From: Oscillibacter sp.
GTDB lineage: Bacteria; Bacillota; Clostridia; Oscillospirales; Oscillospiraceae
Length of the DNA stretch: 39,763 nucleotides
Assembly (NCBI GenBank): GCA_014799925.1
Contig: JAAVHC010000055.1
Coordinates: forward strand, 1 to 39,763
Direction of reading: 5' to 3'
A program made the position numbers and the translations under genes. Below, piece by piece: positions 14,139 to 22,634 of this stretch (the first letter of the stretch is position 1; every line of letters starts with the position of its first letter). The notes beneath the pieces were generated by a model. That model was given only the letters and a program-made list of their open reading frames with translations, searched no databases and had not been told where the DNA came from.

Positions 14139-14925
14139 ATGAGTCCAGATACTCCTCCAGACATATCCCCTGATCATAGATATCCCTGGCCGCGTCCCTG
14201 CCCACGTAGCGGTAGTGCCAGGGCTCGTAGATGATCCCGGTGAGCTCGCTCTTGCCGCTGGGATAACGAAGAATAAAGCCGTACTCCCAGCTGTGCTCCA
14301 TCAGCCATTTCTGGACGGCGGTGTCCTCCTGGGTTTCGTCCAGGTTCTGGTTATTCAGGTCCACGATGTCCAGGGCGAGGCCCAGCTGATGCTCGCTGGA
14401 GCCGGGGAGGGCCACCTCCGTGGCGGCCTCGGCCTCGGCAATGGACTGGGAACAGCCCTGGGCCAGCAGTCTGCTCACCTTCCGCAGGTACAGCTCCTTC
14501 TGCTTTTCATAGCTGCGGTAGGCCGAACAGATCACCGGCGACAGTCCGGAGGCCCGGCAGGCGTCCATCATATCCTGCAAATCCGGATAGCACCGCTCAT
14601 CCACTATGCAGCCGTTTTTGAGCCTCGTTTGGGTAAAGGCATAGTCCGCCGGCAGAAGATTCCAGCTGTTCACCAGGGTCAGCTCCCAGCCGTTTTTGTC
14701 AACAGCGGGGGAGGGAGCGTCGGGAATGCCGGGTTCCACGCCCTGGGGGTCCGGAGAATCCGGCGCGGGGTCCTGAAGCGCGGAGGCCGGCAGAACAAAA
14801 ACGCATTGTCCGGACGCCGGGGCTTCCTCCTGCGGGAACGCGAAAGCCAGAAGGAAGGCCAGCACGGCCAGGAGAAACGGATACAGGGGGAGCCGCCGCC
14901 ATGCGCGGCGCGGTCTTTTGTACAT
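14137..14925 (-). CDS. D-alanyl-D-alanine carboxypeptidase, VanY / peptidase M15B family
   Basis: A 262-residue membrane-anchored enzyme. One N-terminal helix (about 13-30) is followed by a Pro-rich linker (38-75) and the catalytic domain. The zinc ligands and active site are visible: SAYRSYEKQ (Arg137), SSEHQLGLALD (His179, Asp186) and EPWHYRYVG (Glu234, His237). The family removes the last D-Ala from peptidoglycan pentapeptides outside the membrane. ATG 14925 was chosen for spacing from an AGGA site; a GTG at 14934 is possible. It lies about 90 nt beyond the end of the two-component operon but has its own -10 box and palindrome. VanY enzymes often sit beside VanRS-like regulators; resistance should not be assumed, as no VanH/A/X is present. 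Confidence 0.88.
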   Translation of the reverse strand: MYKRPRRAWRRLPLYPFLLAVLAFLLAFAFPQEEAPASGQCVFVLPASALQDPAPDSPDPQGVEPGIPDAPSPAVDKNGWELTLVNSWNLLPADYAFTQTRLKNGCIVDERCYPDLQDMMDACRASGLSPVICSAYRSYEKQKELYLRKVSRLLAQGCSQSIAEAEAATEVALPGSSEHQLGLALDIVDLNNQNLDETQEDTAVQKWLMEHSWEYGFILRYPSGKSELTGIIYEPWHYRYVGRDAARDIYDQGICLEEYLDS

Positions 14926-14943
14926 AAGAAACACCGTCCTGTC

Positions 14944-14963
14944 AATGGGATACTCCCATTATA
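14944..14963 (-). promoter_or_regulatory. Candidate -10 box and operator of the VanY-type gene
   Basis: On the minus strand, a perfect -10 box TATAAT (14963-14958) abuts a perfect inverted repeat, AATGGGA-3 nt-TCCCATT (14944-14960). The repeat would cover the transcription start. I found no strong -35 box, which would fit activator dependence. Confidence 0.45.
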
Positions 14964-15018
14964 GGACGATATCCCTTAAAAAAGCCGTCGAACCGGCATT
15001 GGTATGGCATCAAAAATC

Positions 15019-15837
15019 TTACGAAACGTAGGGTGACAAGGTGGAGAAGCGGTACGAGAAGTAAAGGAACAGTTCCAGATGGAAAATTTCCTGGTCCTCG
15101 CCTACGCCCAGAGGAAAAGACAGTCCGAACCTTACGGCATCGTCGTACCACCTTTCATTGGCGACCTGGACCTCCGTACTGTAGTAGTCCGACAGGAACG
15201 CCCTCCATTTTTCGGCCACGGCATAGGCTTCCTCATAGTACGCGTTGCTTCCGTCAAATTTCCCCAGACCGGACAGGCTGGGGATCTGAATATAAATTGC
15301 CTTGCCGGTGGCGTCGTCCAGCCAGATGTAGCTGTCGCTCGGCTGATTCCAGGTGACGGTCCAGGTGGGGATGCCGTCTTCTTCGGTGTAATCTCCGGGG
15401 AAAGCATCATATTCCGGTCCCGGCAGCGCGGCGGCGGCCCCTTCGGTCTCCGTATCGGTATACGCCACGGGGACCACCGTCTGCGCCCGGACCCTGGGAT
15501 CGGAAAACTGCGCCAGGGTCTCCTTCATCAGCAGATCATATTTGACCAGATGCGTCAGCAGATCTTCCACCGCCGCCAGGGCCAGTCCCTGGGTCAGAGC
15601 CGTATCTTCCGCATCAGGCGTCTCGTTGATATAATACGCCCCGCTTGCAATAGCCCCCAGGAGCCGGCTCAGGTCCGCCTCCTCCTTGAGGGTCAGCTGG
15701 AAGGAATCGAAGGGACGGACCTCCGCCGCCACCTGCCGGGCGTCCTGCACATGGGATACGGCGAAGGGCATGGCAGCCCCGGTTGCCACCAGCAGCAGCG
15801 TGACCAGGACCAGCAGATACCGTTTGAACCGCCTCAT
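15019..15837 (-). CDS. Exported protein of unknown function, coupled to the VanS-like kinase
   Basis: A 272-residue protein with one N-terminal hydrophobic segment (about 8-27), either a signal peptide or an anchor, and a large outside domain with many acidic and aromatic residues (TWTVTWNQPSDSYIWLDD; YYSTEVQVANERWYDD). No lipobox and no family that I recognise. The ATG overlaps the stop of the kinase gene as ATGA (15834-15837), so the two are translationally coupled. This position suggests an accessory of the sensor: a co-sensor, a modulator of the kinase's outer domain, or a wall-related factor. Function is unknown. Confidence 0.75.
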   Translation of the reverse strand: MRRFKRYLLVLVTLLLVATGAAMPFAVSHVQDARQVAAEVRPFDSFQLTLKEEADLSRLLGAIASGAYYINETPDAEDTALTQGLALAAVEDLLTHLVKYDLLMKETLAQFSDPRVRAQTVVPVAYTDTETEGAAAALPGPEYDAFPGDYTEEDGIPTWTVTWNQPSDSYIWLDDATGKAIYIQIPSLSGLGKFDGSNAYYEEAYAVAEKWRAFLSDYYSTEVQVANERWYDDAVRFGLSFPLGVGEDQEIFHLELFLYFSYRFSTLSPYVS

Positions 15838-17240
15838 GCTGTCCGCCCTCCCCTCAGCTCCACGGTGACGCAGGCCCCGTGGGGCGCGTCGGCGCGGTTG
15901 GCAAAACGGATGGAGCCGTTATGCACCGCCGCGATTTCCTGGCACAGCGCCAGCCCCAGGCCAAAGCCGCCCTGTTTTCGGGCACGGGCCTTGTCCACCC
16001 GGTAAAAGGCCTCCGTCAGGTGCTCCAGGGACTTCTCCGGGATGCCCCTCCCGTCGTCCATCACCTGAATGCGGCAGCCGTCGGGGAGCATCTCCTGCCG
16101 GAAGCGGATCTCGCCGCCGTTGCTGACCGCCTTCTGGGCGTTGTCCGCCAGATTCAGCAGCAGGGACCAGACCAGGTCCGGCTCCATGAGGCACTCGCCC
16201 GGCTGGCAGCCGCAGAGCACCGTGATCTGCCGGGGAGCCAGCAGGGGCCGCAGGCGGGTGGTGAACTCCTCCACCAAGTCCGCCGGGGAGGCCTCGATAA
16301 AGGGCAGATCCCGCTCCCTGACCACCAGCAGCTCCAGCAGTTTTTTCGACAGGTTGGACAGCCGCTTGCCCTCGGAGAAGACATAGTCGGCGGCTTCCGC
16401 CTGTTCGGCGGCGGTCAGCTTGCCGCTGCGGAGGAGGTCGGCGTAGCCGATGAGGCTGGTCATGGGCGTCTTCATCTCGTGGGCGAAGCTGCCCACGAAC
16501 CGTTCCTGCCGCTCCATGGCCTGATGGAGCTCCGCGATGGTCTGCTCCATCTTTTCCGCCATGAGATTGAAATCCCGGGAGACGGCGGCGATCTCGTCCT
16601 CGCCCCGGACGGACGCGCGGCTGGAAAACCGGCCTGATGCGATGGCGCGGGAGGCGCGGGACAGCCCCGTCAGGGGCGCGGTCAGCAGCCGGGACATGGT
16701 GTAGCAGGCAATGGCGCAGATCACGGCCATCACGCCGAACACCCGCAGATAGGTCCGCTGCTGGCTCTGCCGCATGGCGTAGAGGGCGGAGACGTCGTGG
16801 GTGGTATGGAGGTATAAGGTTTCCCCGTTGGTCTCCACCGCGCCGGAGAGCGCCAGCCACTGCCGCCCCGTCTCCGGTGTGAAGAGCCGGATCAGGCAGG
16901 CGTCCGACGGCGGTTTTCCATCCAGGAGGAGTTCCAGGGAGGGCCCTGTTTCGTAGAGGATGCCCTCCTCCGTGGCCAGGCACAGGGCCGTCCAGGCGGA
17001 GCCGTTCTGCTCGCACAGCTGCTCCATGGTCCGGGAAATGGCCCCGGCGTCCAGGTAGGGGTCCAGGCCGTTGACGATCCGCAGGGCGCTCCAGGCCATG
17101 CGGTAGGAGGCGAAGGCCGCGTCCTTCTCCCGCTCCAGGGAGTCCTGAAAAAAGCCGGAGATCAGCAGGCTGCCTCCGATGCCGAAGAGGACCGACAGCA
17201 CCGCCAGCATCCACAGGGTCATCTTTACTCGGAACTTCAT
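15834..17240 (-). CDS. Sensor histidine kinase with extracellular sensor domain
   Basis: A 468-residue kinase. Membrane helix 1 (about 7-31), an extracellular domain of ~130 residues, membrane helix 2 (about 165-186), a HAMP linker (187-240), the phosphoacceptor His254 (SFAHEMKTPMTSL), and the ATP-binding boxes N (NLADNAQKA), G1 (MDDGRGIP), F (FYRVDKAR) and G2 (GGFGLGLAL). The ATG at 17240 has a GGAGAAGGA site; upstream in-frame codons lie in the repeat-containing spacer and are not needed. It pairs with the response regulator encoded 249 nt upstream; that unusual gap holds a long inverted repeat. It is coupled to the unknown exported protein downstream. The general type is VanS/PhoR-like; the stimulus is unknown. 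Confidence 0.9.
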   Translation of the reverse strand: MKFRVKMTLWMLAVLSVLFGIGGSLLISGFFQDSLEREKDAAFASYRMAWSALRIVNGLDPYLDAGAISRTMEQLCEQNGSAWTALCLATEEGILYETGPSLELLLDGKPPSDACLIRLFTPETGRQWLALSGAVETNGETLYLHTTHDVSALYAMRQSQQRTYLRVFGVMAVICAIACYTMSRLLTAPLTGLSRASRAIASGRFSSRASVRGEDEIAAVSRDFNLMAEKMEQTIAELHQAMERQERFVGSFAHEMKTPMTSLIGYADLLRSGKLTAAEQAEAADYVFSEGKRLSNLSKKLLELLVVRERDLPFIEASPADLVEEFTTRLRPLLAPRQITVLCGCQPGECLMEPDLVWSLLLNLADNAQKAVSNGGEIRFRQEMLPDGCRIQVMDDGRGIPEKSLEHLTEAFYRVDKARARKQGGFGLGLALCQEIAAVHNGSIRFANRADAPHGACVTVELRGGRTA

Positions 17241-17331
17241 AGCATCCTTCTCCAAACGCTGTTCTTCGCCACCGGGCGGCAATCCTGGGCAAATGCCGGG
17301 AAACAGGGCGCATTGGCCGGCCGCCCAGGCC

Positions 17332-17493
17332 CTGGTGGTGCATCCGGCAAGAAATCAGACTCTGTTCCGGGCTGGATTTGTGCCTGGCGGCGTTGTCATC
17401 CTTGACGGCGACAGCCCGCCCGCGTCCTCCGCCTTGCCAGACGCAAATCCATCTCCGGCCTGAAGTCCAATTTCTCACCGGATGCACCACTAG
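17332..17493. repeat. Long imperfect inverted repeat (MITE-like or large stem-loop)
   Basis: The left arm 17332-17388 and right arm 17436-17493 are reverse complements for most of their ~57 nt. The outer 24 positions match at 21 and the loop-proximal 16 at 14, while the middle is diverged. The outer ends are CTGGTGGTGCATCCGG and its counterpart, and the inner loop of ~47 nt is GC-rich. It begins exactly at the stop codon of the response regulator and carries no gene. It could be a small non-autonomous mobile element or an intercistronic RNA structure that separates regulator and kinase expression. Confidence 0.65.
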
Positions 17494-18143
17494 ACCTCTA
17501 ATCGGTAGCCTACCCTGTTCACCGCCCGCAGCATGGTCTCCCAGCCCACCTTCTTCCGCAGGCGCTGGACGTGGAGATCGACTGCTTTGCTGCCGAAGGG
17601 GTAGTCGCCGCCCCAGACCCGCTCGTAGATGGTCTCCCGGTACATGGCCCGCCGGGGGTTCCGGGCAAAGAGGAGGAGCAGGTCATATTCCGTCTTGGTC
17701 AGGCTGACCTCCTCCTCTCCCCGCCAGACCCGCATGGAGGCGGTGTCGATTTTCACGCCGCCGACCTCCAGCACCATGTCACGCTTTTTGTACCGCCGCA
17801 GCACCACGTCGATCCGGGCCAGCAGCTCCACGGTGTCAAAGGGCTTGACGATATAGTCCTCCGCGCCCAGCCGCAGGCCCTTCACCCGGTCCGCTACCGC
17901 TCCCTTGGCGGTGAGAAAAATCACCGGGATCTCCAGAGGCCGGATGTACTCCATCAGCTCAAAGCCGTCCACCTCCGGCAGCATCACGTCCAGAAGGATC
18001 AGGTCATAGGGGTTGTTCTCCAGCAGGTCCGCCGCCTCCGCTCCGTCATAGGCGCAGACGCAGTGAAAGCCCTCCTTGGTCAGGCTCAGGCGGATCAGGT
18101 TGGAGATAGGTTTTTCGTCTTCTACAATCAAAACGCGAATCAA
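17490..18143 (-). CDS. OmpR/PhoB-family response regulator (VanR-like)
   Basis: A 217-residue regulator: a receiver domain with the ED pair at 8-9, phosphoacceptor Asp52 (LLDVMLPEVDG) and Lys100 (VKPFD), then a winged-helix domain (about 125-216) ending in VNRVGYRLEV. The start codon is TTG at 18143, supported by the family N-terminus (MIRVLIVEDE) directly there and AGAGGTG about 9 nt ahead; no ATG fits. It has a clear promoter at 18179-18207. The stop codon lies in the outer end of the long inverted repeat. Its kinase partner is the next gene. Confidence 0.92.
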   Translation of the reverse strand: MIRVLIVEDEKPISNLIRLSLTKEGFHCVCAYDGAEAADLLENNPYDLILLDVMLPEVDGFELMEYIRPLEIPVIFLTAKGAVADRVKGLRLGAEDYIVKPFDTVELLARIDVVLRRYKKRDMVLEVGGVKIDTASMRVWRGEEEVSLTKTEYDLLLLFARNPRRAMYRETIYERVWGGDYPFGSKAVDLHVQRLRKKVGWETMLRAVNRVGYRLEV

Positions 18144-18178
18144 GGGAAGGCACCTCTTTTCCGGTGTTGTGCAAATAA

Positions 18179-18207
18179 ACTATATCATTCCGGCATCGAA
18201 ACGGCAA
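18179..18207 (-). promoter_or_regulatory. Promoter of the VanRS-like operon
   Basis: On the minus strand, a -35 box TTGCCG (18207-18202) and a -10 box TATAGT (18184-18179) have a 17-nt spacer, about 35 nt before the TTG start. Confidence 0.6.
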
Positions 18208-18256
18208 CAGGCCGGCCAAAAATCCCTGGGTTTTTTTTGACCGGCATAACGCGGAT

Positions 18257-18292
18257 ACAAAAAATCGGGAGAGCCGAAGCTCCCCCAATTTT
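18257..18292 (-). terminator. Terminator of the glycogen phosphorylase gene
   Basis: On the minus strand, a stem of GGGGGAGC and GCTCTCCC with a TTCG tetraloop is followed by GATTTTTT. It lies right after the phosphorylase stop codon. Confidence 0.85.
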
Positions 18293-18304
18293 ATCCATGG
18301 TCTC

Positions 18305-20575
18305 TTACAGACGCCAGATATCCTCGTTATACTGCCTGATCGTGCGGTCGGAGGAGAAATATCCGGACTTGGCGATGTTCACCAGCATCTTCCGGGCCCA
18401 GGACTTCCGGTCGCTGTACTGGCGGACGGCCAGATCCTTGACCGCGATATATTCCTCCACGTCCAGCAGGGCCATGAACCAGTCCTTGCCCTTCATGTCC
18501 CGCCACAGAGCCGCCAGGCTCTTGGGGTCGCCGATGTCCAGCAGCTCCGGGGACAGCAGGAAGTCCACCAGGGGCTCCACCCGGAGCGTATGGTAGTAGT
18601 CCCGCGCCCGGTAGCGCTGGCCGCCCCTGTCATCGTAGAGCCGGATGACCCTGTCGCTGTCCGTGCCGAAGGCATAGATGTTGTCCGGTCCCACCAGCTC
18701 CGCGATTTCCACGTTGGCCCCGTCCATGGTGCCCAGAGTCACCGCGCCGTTGGCCATCAGCTTCATGTTGCCGGTGCCGCTGGCCTCCTTGGAGGCCAGG
18801 GAGATCTGCTCGGAGATGTCGGCGGCGGGAATCAGACGCTCCGCCCAGGTGACGTTGTAGTTTTCCAGCATCATCACCCGCAGCCAGGGACGCACCGCCG
18901 GGTCGTTCTCAATGAGCGCCTGCAAACAGAGGATCAGGTGGATGATATGCTTGGCCATCACATAGGCCGGGGCGGCCTTGGCCCCGAAAATGACGGTAAG
19001 AGGATGGGACGGGATGCGTCCGGCCCTGATGTCCAGGTATTTGTGGATGACGTACAGGGCGTTCATCTGCTGGCGCTTGTACTCGTGGAGACGCTTGATC
19101 TGCACGTCGAAGATGGAATCGGGGTCCAGCGCCACGCCCTGAGCATCCTTCAGCTCCCGGCAGAAGCGCTCCTTGGCGGAATGCTTCACGGCCAGCAGAT
19201 GCTCCAGCACCCGGTCGTTGTCGATGAAATCCAGCAGTCCCACCAGCTTGCCGGGGTTCTGCCGCCAGTCGGAGCCGATGCACTCGTCGATCAGGGCGGT
19301 CAGCTCCGGGTTGCAGGCTTCCAGCCAGCGGCGGAGCGTGATGCCGTTGGTCTTGTTGTTGAACTTATCGGGGTAGAGGTCGTAGAACGCTTTCAGCTCC
19401 GACTTTTTCAGGATCTCCGTGTGCAGGGCCGCCACGCCGTTGACGGAGTAGCCGTAGTGGATGTCCATATGGGCCATATGGACCAGATTCTGCCCGTCCA
19501 GGATGGCAACGGTGGGATCGGGGCAGGCTTCCCGGACCCGGCGGTCCAGCTCCCGGATGATGAGCACCAGCTGAGGAGCCACCCGTTCAATGAAGGTCAG
19601 GGGCCATTTCTCCAGAGCCTCCGCCAGGATGGTATGGTTGGTGTAGGCGCAGGTCCGGCGGACCTGCTCAATGGCCTCGTCCATGGTGAGGCCCCGAACG
19701 GTCAGCAGCCGGATCAGCTCCGGGATGACCATGGAGGGGTGGGTGTCGTTAATCTGAATGGCCACGTGGTCCGCCAGCTCGCGGAAGCCGTACCCCCGCT
19801 CCTCCAGCTCCTGGAGGATCAGCTGGGCCCCGGCGGATACCATGAAGTACTGCTGATACACCCGCAGCAGGCGGCCCGCCTCGTCCCCGTCGTCGGGGTA
19901 GAGGAAGCTGGTCATGTGGTGGACAATATCGGTCTTGTCGAAGTCAATGCCGTTCTCCGGGGCCCCGGCGGGCTCCTCCACGTCAAAAAGATGCAGCCGG
20001 TTGGCCCGGTCGTTGTACGCGCCGGGAATGGCCACGTCCCACAGCTTCGCCGTCAGGTCGAAGCCGCCGAAGGGAACGGTGAAGGTTTTTCCCGTGGGGA
20101 TCAGCCAGCTCTCCGCCTCCATCCAGGGATCGGGGACCTCGTGCTGCTTGCAGTCCACAAATTTCTGGCGGAACAGGCCATAGTGGTAGTTGAGACCCAC
20201 GCCGTCGCCCCGGAGGCCCAGGGCGGCGATGGAGTCCAGAAAGCAGGCGGCCAGACGGCCCAGTCCGCCGTTGCCCAGGGAGGGCTCCGGCTCCCGCTCC
20301 TCCACGGCGTTCAGGTCCCGGCCCATGCCGGCCAGCACCTCTCTGGCCTGCTCCCGGATGCCAAGGGCCAGCAGGTTGTTGTCCAGCAGCTTGCCCATGA
20401 GGAACTCGGCGGAAAAATAGTACAGCTTCCGATCCCCCTCCGGGGCGGGGCGCTCCTCCGCCAGGCGGCGGGTCAGCGCCAGCAGCGCCACGTACAGCTG
20501 CCGGTCATCGCACTGCTCGGGAGCGAGGGTAAACCGCTCCTGTGTGATTTGTCCAAGATATTCTTTCAAGTCCAT
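18305..20575 (-). CDS. glgP: Glycogen/maltodextrin phosphorylase (GT35)
   Basis: A 756-residue alpha-glucan phosphorylase, close to the short bacterial length. It cleaves alpha-1,4-glucans with phosphate to give glucose 1-phosphate. The pyridoxal-phosphate site is intact: EASGTGNMK with Lys605, then LMANGAVTLGTMDGANVE. N-terminal landmarks include SAEFLMGKLLDNNL, EPSLGNGGLGRLAACFLDS and GLNYHYGLFRQKF; mid-protein landmarks include INDTHPSM, TNHTILAEALEKW and DVQIKRLHEYKRQQ. The ATG lies 2 nt after the LacI-type gene's stop and its AAAGGAG lies inside that gene, so the two are cotranscribed. Together with the importer, LacI regulator and operator, it suggests uptake and phosphorolysis of maltodextrin-like glucans. 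Storage glycogen turnover is the alternative role. Confidence 0.96.
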   Translation of the reverse strand: MDLKEYLGQITQERFTLAPEQCDDRQLYVALLALTRRLAEERPAPEGDRKLYYFSAEFLMGKLLDNNLLALGIREQAREVLAGMGRDLNAVEEREPEPSLGNGGLGRLAACFLDSIAALGLRGDGVGLNYHYGLFRQKFVDCKQHEVPDPWMEAESWLIPTGKTFTVPFGGFDLTAKLWDVAIPGAYNDRANRLHLFDVEEPAGAPENGIDFDKTDIVHHMTSFLYPDDGDEAGRLLRVYQQYFMVSAGAQLILQELEERGYGFRELADHVAIQINDTHPSMVIPELIRLLTVRGLTMDEAIEQVRRTCAYTNHTILAEALEKWPLTFIERVAPQLVLIIRELDRRVREACPDPTVAILDGQNLVHMAHMDIHYGYSVNGVAALHTEILKKSELKAFYDLYPDKFNNKTNGITLRRWLEACNPELTALIDECIGSDWRQNPGKLVGLLDFIDNDRVLEHLLAVKHSAKERFCRELKDAQGVALDPDSIFDVQIKRLHEYKRQQMNALYVIHKYLDIRAGRIPSHPLTVIFGAKAAPAYVMAKHIIHLILCLQALIENDPAVRPWLRVMMLENYNVTWAERLIPAADISEQISLASKEASGTGNMKLMANGAVTLGTMDGANVEIAELVGPDNIYAFGTDSDRVIRLYDDRGGQRYRARDYYHTLRVEPLVDFLLSPELLDIGDPKSLAALWRDMKGKDWFMALLDVEEYIAVKDLAVRQYSDRKSWARKMLVNIAKSGYFSSDRTIRQYNEDIWRL

Positions 20576-20577
20576 GA

Positions 20578-21669
20578 TTAAGAGAATACGCTCCTTTCCA
20601 GATCAAAGCACGGTGTGCCTTTCCTGCTGATTGGTTCTTTTCCCTGCCGCGGCGCTTCCGGTCTGGCAAGGCGCGCCACGCTCTCCCCGACGATCAGCTG
20701 GAAGGGAACCAGCTCGTGGAGGGGCTGGCTGCTGCGCTCGATGTTCCGCAGCAGCATGTCCACGCCCCGCTCCGCCATGCGCCGGGTGTTCTGGCGCACA
20801 GTGGCCAGACGGGGGACCAGGAAATCAGAAATGGAGATGCCGTCAAAGCCCACGATGGACATGTCCTCCGGCACCCGCTTTCCCAAATCCCGCATGGCCC
20901 GGATGGCGCCCATGGCCATCACGTCGCTGACGGCGAAGATGGCCGTCAGCTCCGGGCAGCGGTCCAGCAGCCGCCGCGTGGCGGCGTAGGCCTCCGCCAT
21001 GGAGTAGCGGCAGGGCTCGCACTGCCGCTCCGTATCAAAGGGCAGCTCCAGTTCCCGAAGCGCCCTCTGACAGCCCAGAAACCGGCGGTAGCTGATCTGG
21101 GAGCAGGACCAGTTGCCGCCCAGCACGCCGATATGCCGGTGTCCCCGGTCCGCCAGGAAGCGGATCACCTGATATGCCGCCGCCTCGTCGTTGGTGGTAA
21201 TGGAGGACAGGTTTTCAAACCCCAGCGCCTCCGCGCTGTTGGTCATCAGCAGGCAGGGAACGGTGATGGGCTGGAAGCCGGTCCGGAACAATTCCAGATC
21301 TCCGCCCAGGAACATGATGCCCAAGGGCTTTCGCTCCCGGCAGAGCTTCAGGGCGTAGGCCACCTCGTCCGCGTCCTCGTCCAGGTAGTAGATGGACGCG
21401 TCCCGCCCCGCCTCCCGCAGCAGGACCTGGATCTGCTCCACCAGATCGGCAAAGAGCATGTTCTGCGACCCCTTGACGATGACGGCGATGCTGGTGCCGG
21501 CCTGCTGCTTGAGATGCTTGGCGTTGTTATTGGGCTGGAAACCGTTGGCCTCCACCACCTCCATCACCTTCCGCCGGGTTTCCTCGCTGACGTCGGGGTG
21601 GTGGTTGAGGACCCGGGATACGGTCGCCACGCCGAAGCCGGACAGTCTGGCAATATCTTTGATCGTCAC
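20578..21669 (-). CDS. LacI-family transcriptional regulator
   Basis: A 363-residue regulator with the LacI HTH at the very N-terminus (TIKDIARLSGFGVATVSRVL, hinge region to about 60) and a periplasmic-binding-like effector domain (roughly 62-340). The GTG at 21669 is chosen because it begins VTIKDIARLSG, with AGAAGGG about 7 nt ahead; the frame stays open to 21702, but that adds residues lying in a hairpin. It is placed between the importer genes and glgP on the same strand. The perfect dyad at 25020-25041, just after the importer promoter, is its probable operator; the sugar effector is likely a maltodextrin or other glucoside. Confidence 0.92.
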   Translation of the reverse strand: MTIKDIARLSGFGVATVSRVLNHHPDVSEETRRKVMEVVEANGFQPNNNAKHLKQQAGTSIAVIVKGSQNMLFADLVEQIQVLLREAGRDASIYYLDEDADEVAYALKLCRERKPLGIMFLGGDLELFRTGFQPITVPCLLMTNSAEALGFENLSSITTNDEAAAYQVIRFLADRGHRHIGVLGGNWSCSQISYRRFLGCQRALRELELPFDTERQCEPCRYSMAEAYAATRRLLDRCPELTAIFAVSDVMAMGAIRAMRDLGKRVPEDMSIVGFDGISISDFLVPRLATVRQNTRRMAERGVDMLLRNIERSSQPLHELVPFQLIVGESVARLARPEAPRQGKEPISRKGTPCFDLERSVFS

Positions 21670-21696
21670 ACGTATCCCTTCTCTCTCATAGACAAA

Positions 21697-21742
21697 GGGC
21701 ATATCCGCAAATCATCCGCGCGCAGCATCTGCGGATATGCCC
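21697..21742 (-). other. Stem-loop between the importer genes and the LacI-type gene
   Basis: The perfect 13-bp arms GGGCATATCCGCA (21697-21709) and TGCGGATATGCCC (21730-21742) enclose a 20-nt loop. On the minus strand it is followed by a short T-poor stretch, so it is at best a partial terminator. It probably separates expression of the importer from that of the regulator and phosphorylase. Confidence 0.7.
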
Positions 21743-21779
21743 TGAGAAATTTCAATTTACGCAACACGAAAACGGGGCC

Positions 21780-22634
21780 TTATCCCTTGACCGCGCCGGC
21801 GGCCACACCCTTGATGATGTGCTTCTGGCAGGTGAGGTAGAAGACGATCACGGGGATGATGCTCAGCAGGATCAGCGCCATGGTGGCGCCCAGGTCCACC
21901 GTGCCGTAGCTGCCCTTCAGATACTGGATATGGATGGTGATGGTCCGGTACTTCTCCAGGTCCAGCACCAGGTAGGGGAGCAGATAGTCGTTCCACACCC
22001 ACATGATCTCCAGGATGCCCACGGAGATCATGGTGGGCTTCAGCATGGGAACCACCACCGTGAAGAAGGTGCGCACCGGCCCGCAGCCGTCAATGGCGGC
22101 GGCCTCCTCGATCTCCAGGGGGATGGATTTGACGAAGCCCACGAACATGAAGATGGCCAGGCCCGCGCCAAAGCCCAGGTAGACCACGGGGATGGTCCAG
22201 GGGGTGTTCAGCTTCAGCCTGTCCGCCGTGTTGGACAGGGTGAACATGACCATCTGGAAGGGGACCACCATGGAGAATACGCAGAGGAAATACAGGATCT
22301 TGCAGAACAGGGAGTTCACACGGGCGATATACCACGCGGCCATGGAGGTGCCCACCAGGATCAGCGCCGTGGAGAGGACCGTGATGACCACGCTGTATTT
22401 CACGCTGTTCCAGAAGGGGTAGTTGCCGAAGGTCATGCCCTTGATGAAGTTGTCCAGGCCCGCCCACATCTCGCCGGTGGGGAGATCGAAGGTGTTGGTC
22501 TTGACGAAGGTGTTGAGTTTGAAGGAGTTGATCAGCACCGACAGCACGGGCAGCACGTAGATGATGGAGATCACGCCCAGGATCACGGACAGGATCATTT
22601 TGTTCCTGCGCTCTGCGGCCAGAGTACCTTTCAT
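21780..22634 (-). CDS. Sugar ABC importer permease, MalG type
   Basis: A 284-residue permease with six membrane helices and the EAA loop (EIEEAAAIDGCGPVRTFFTVVVP, about 178-200). Its ATG shares one base with the stop of the upstream permease (TAATG at 22632-22636), so translation is coupled. It is the third gene of the LacI-controlled importer operon. As in the first importer there is no ATPase gene, so a shared MsmX-type ATPase is expected elsewhere. Confidence 0.93.
   Translation of the reverse strand: MKGTLAAERRNKMILSVILGVISIIYVLPVLSVLINSFKLNTFVKTNTFDLPTGEMWAGLDNFIKGMTFGNYPFWNSVKYSVVITVLSTALILVGTSMAAWYIARVNSLFCKILYFLCVFSMVVPFQMVMFTLSNTADRLKLNTPWTIPVVYLGFGAGLAIFMFVGFVKSIPLEIEEAAAIDGCGPVRTFFTVVVPMLKPTMISVGILEIMWVWNDYLLPYLVLDLEKYRTITIHIQYLKGSYGTVDLGATMALILLSIIPVIVFYLTCQKHIIKGVAAGAVKG

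Noticed and set aside
15919-17490. 523-codon minus-strand frame overlapping the sensor kinase in another frame
   Set aside because: The kinase frame carries all expected motifs; this one is an Arg/Gly/Pro-rich shadow that starts in the long inverted repeat.
17332-17493. Insertion sequence with transposase between regulator and kinase
   Set aside because: Only ~160 nt and no open frame resembling a transposase; kept as a repeat instead.
14137-18143. Vancomycin-resistance operon
   Set aside because: Only VanRS-like regulators and a VanY-type carboxypeptidase are present; no D-Ala-D-Lac/D-Ser ligase, VanH or VanX.
18590-20581. 663-codon plus-strand open frame opposite glgP
   Set aside because: It is antisense to an unmistakable glycogen phosphorylase. 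The Gly/Gln/Val/His-rich translation is typical of an antisense frame in GC-rich DNA.
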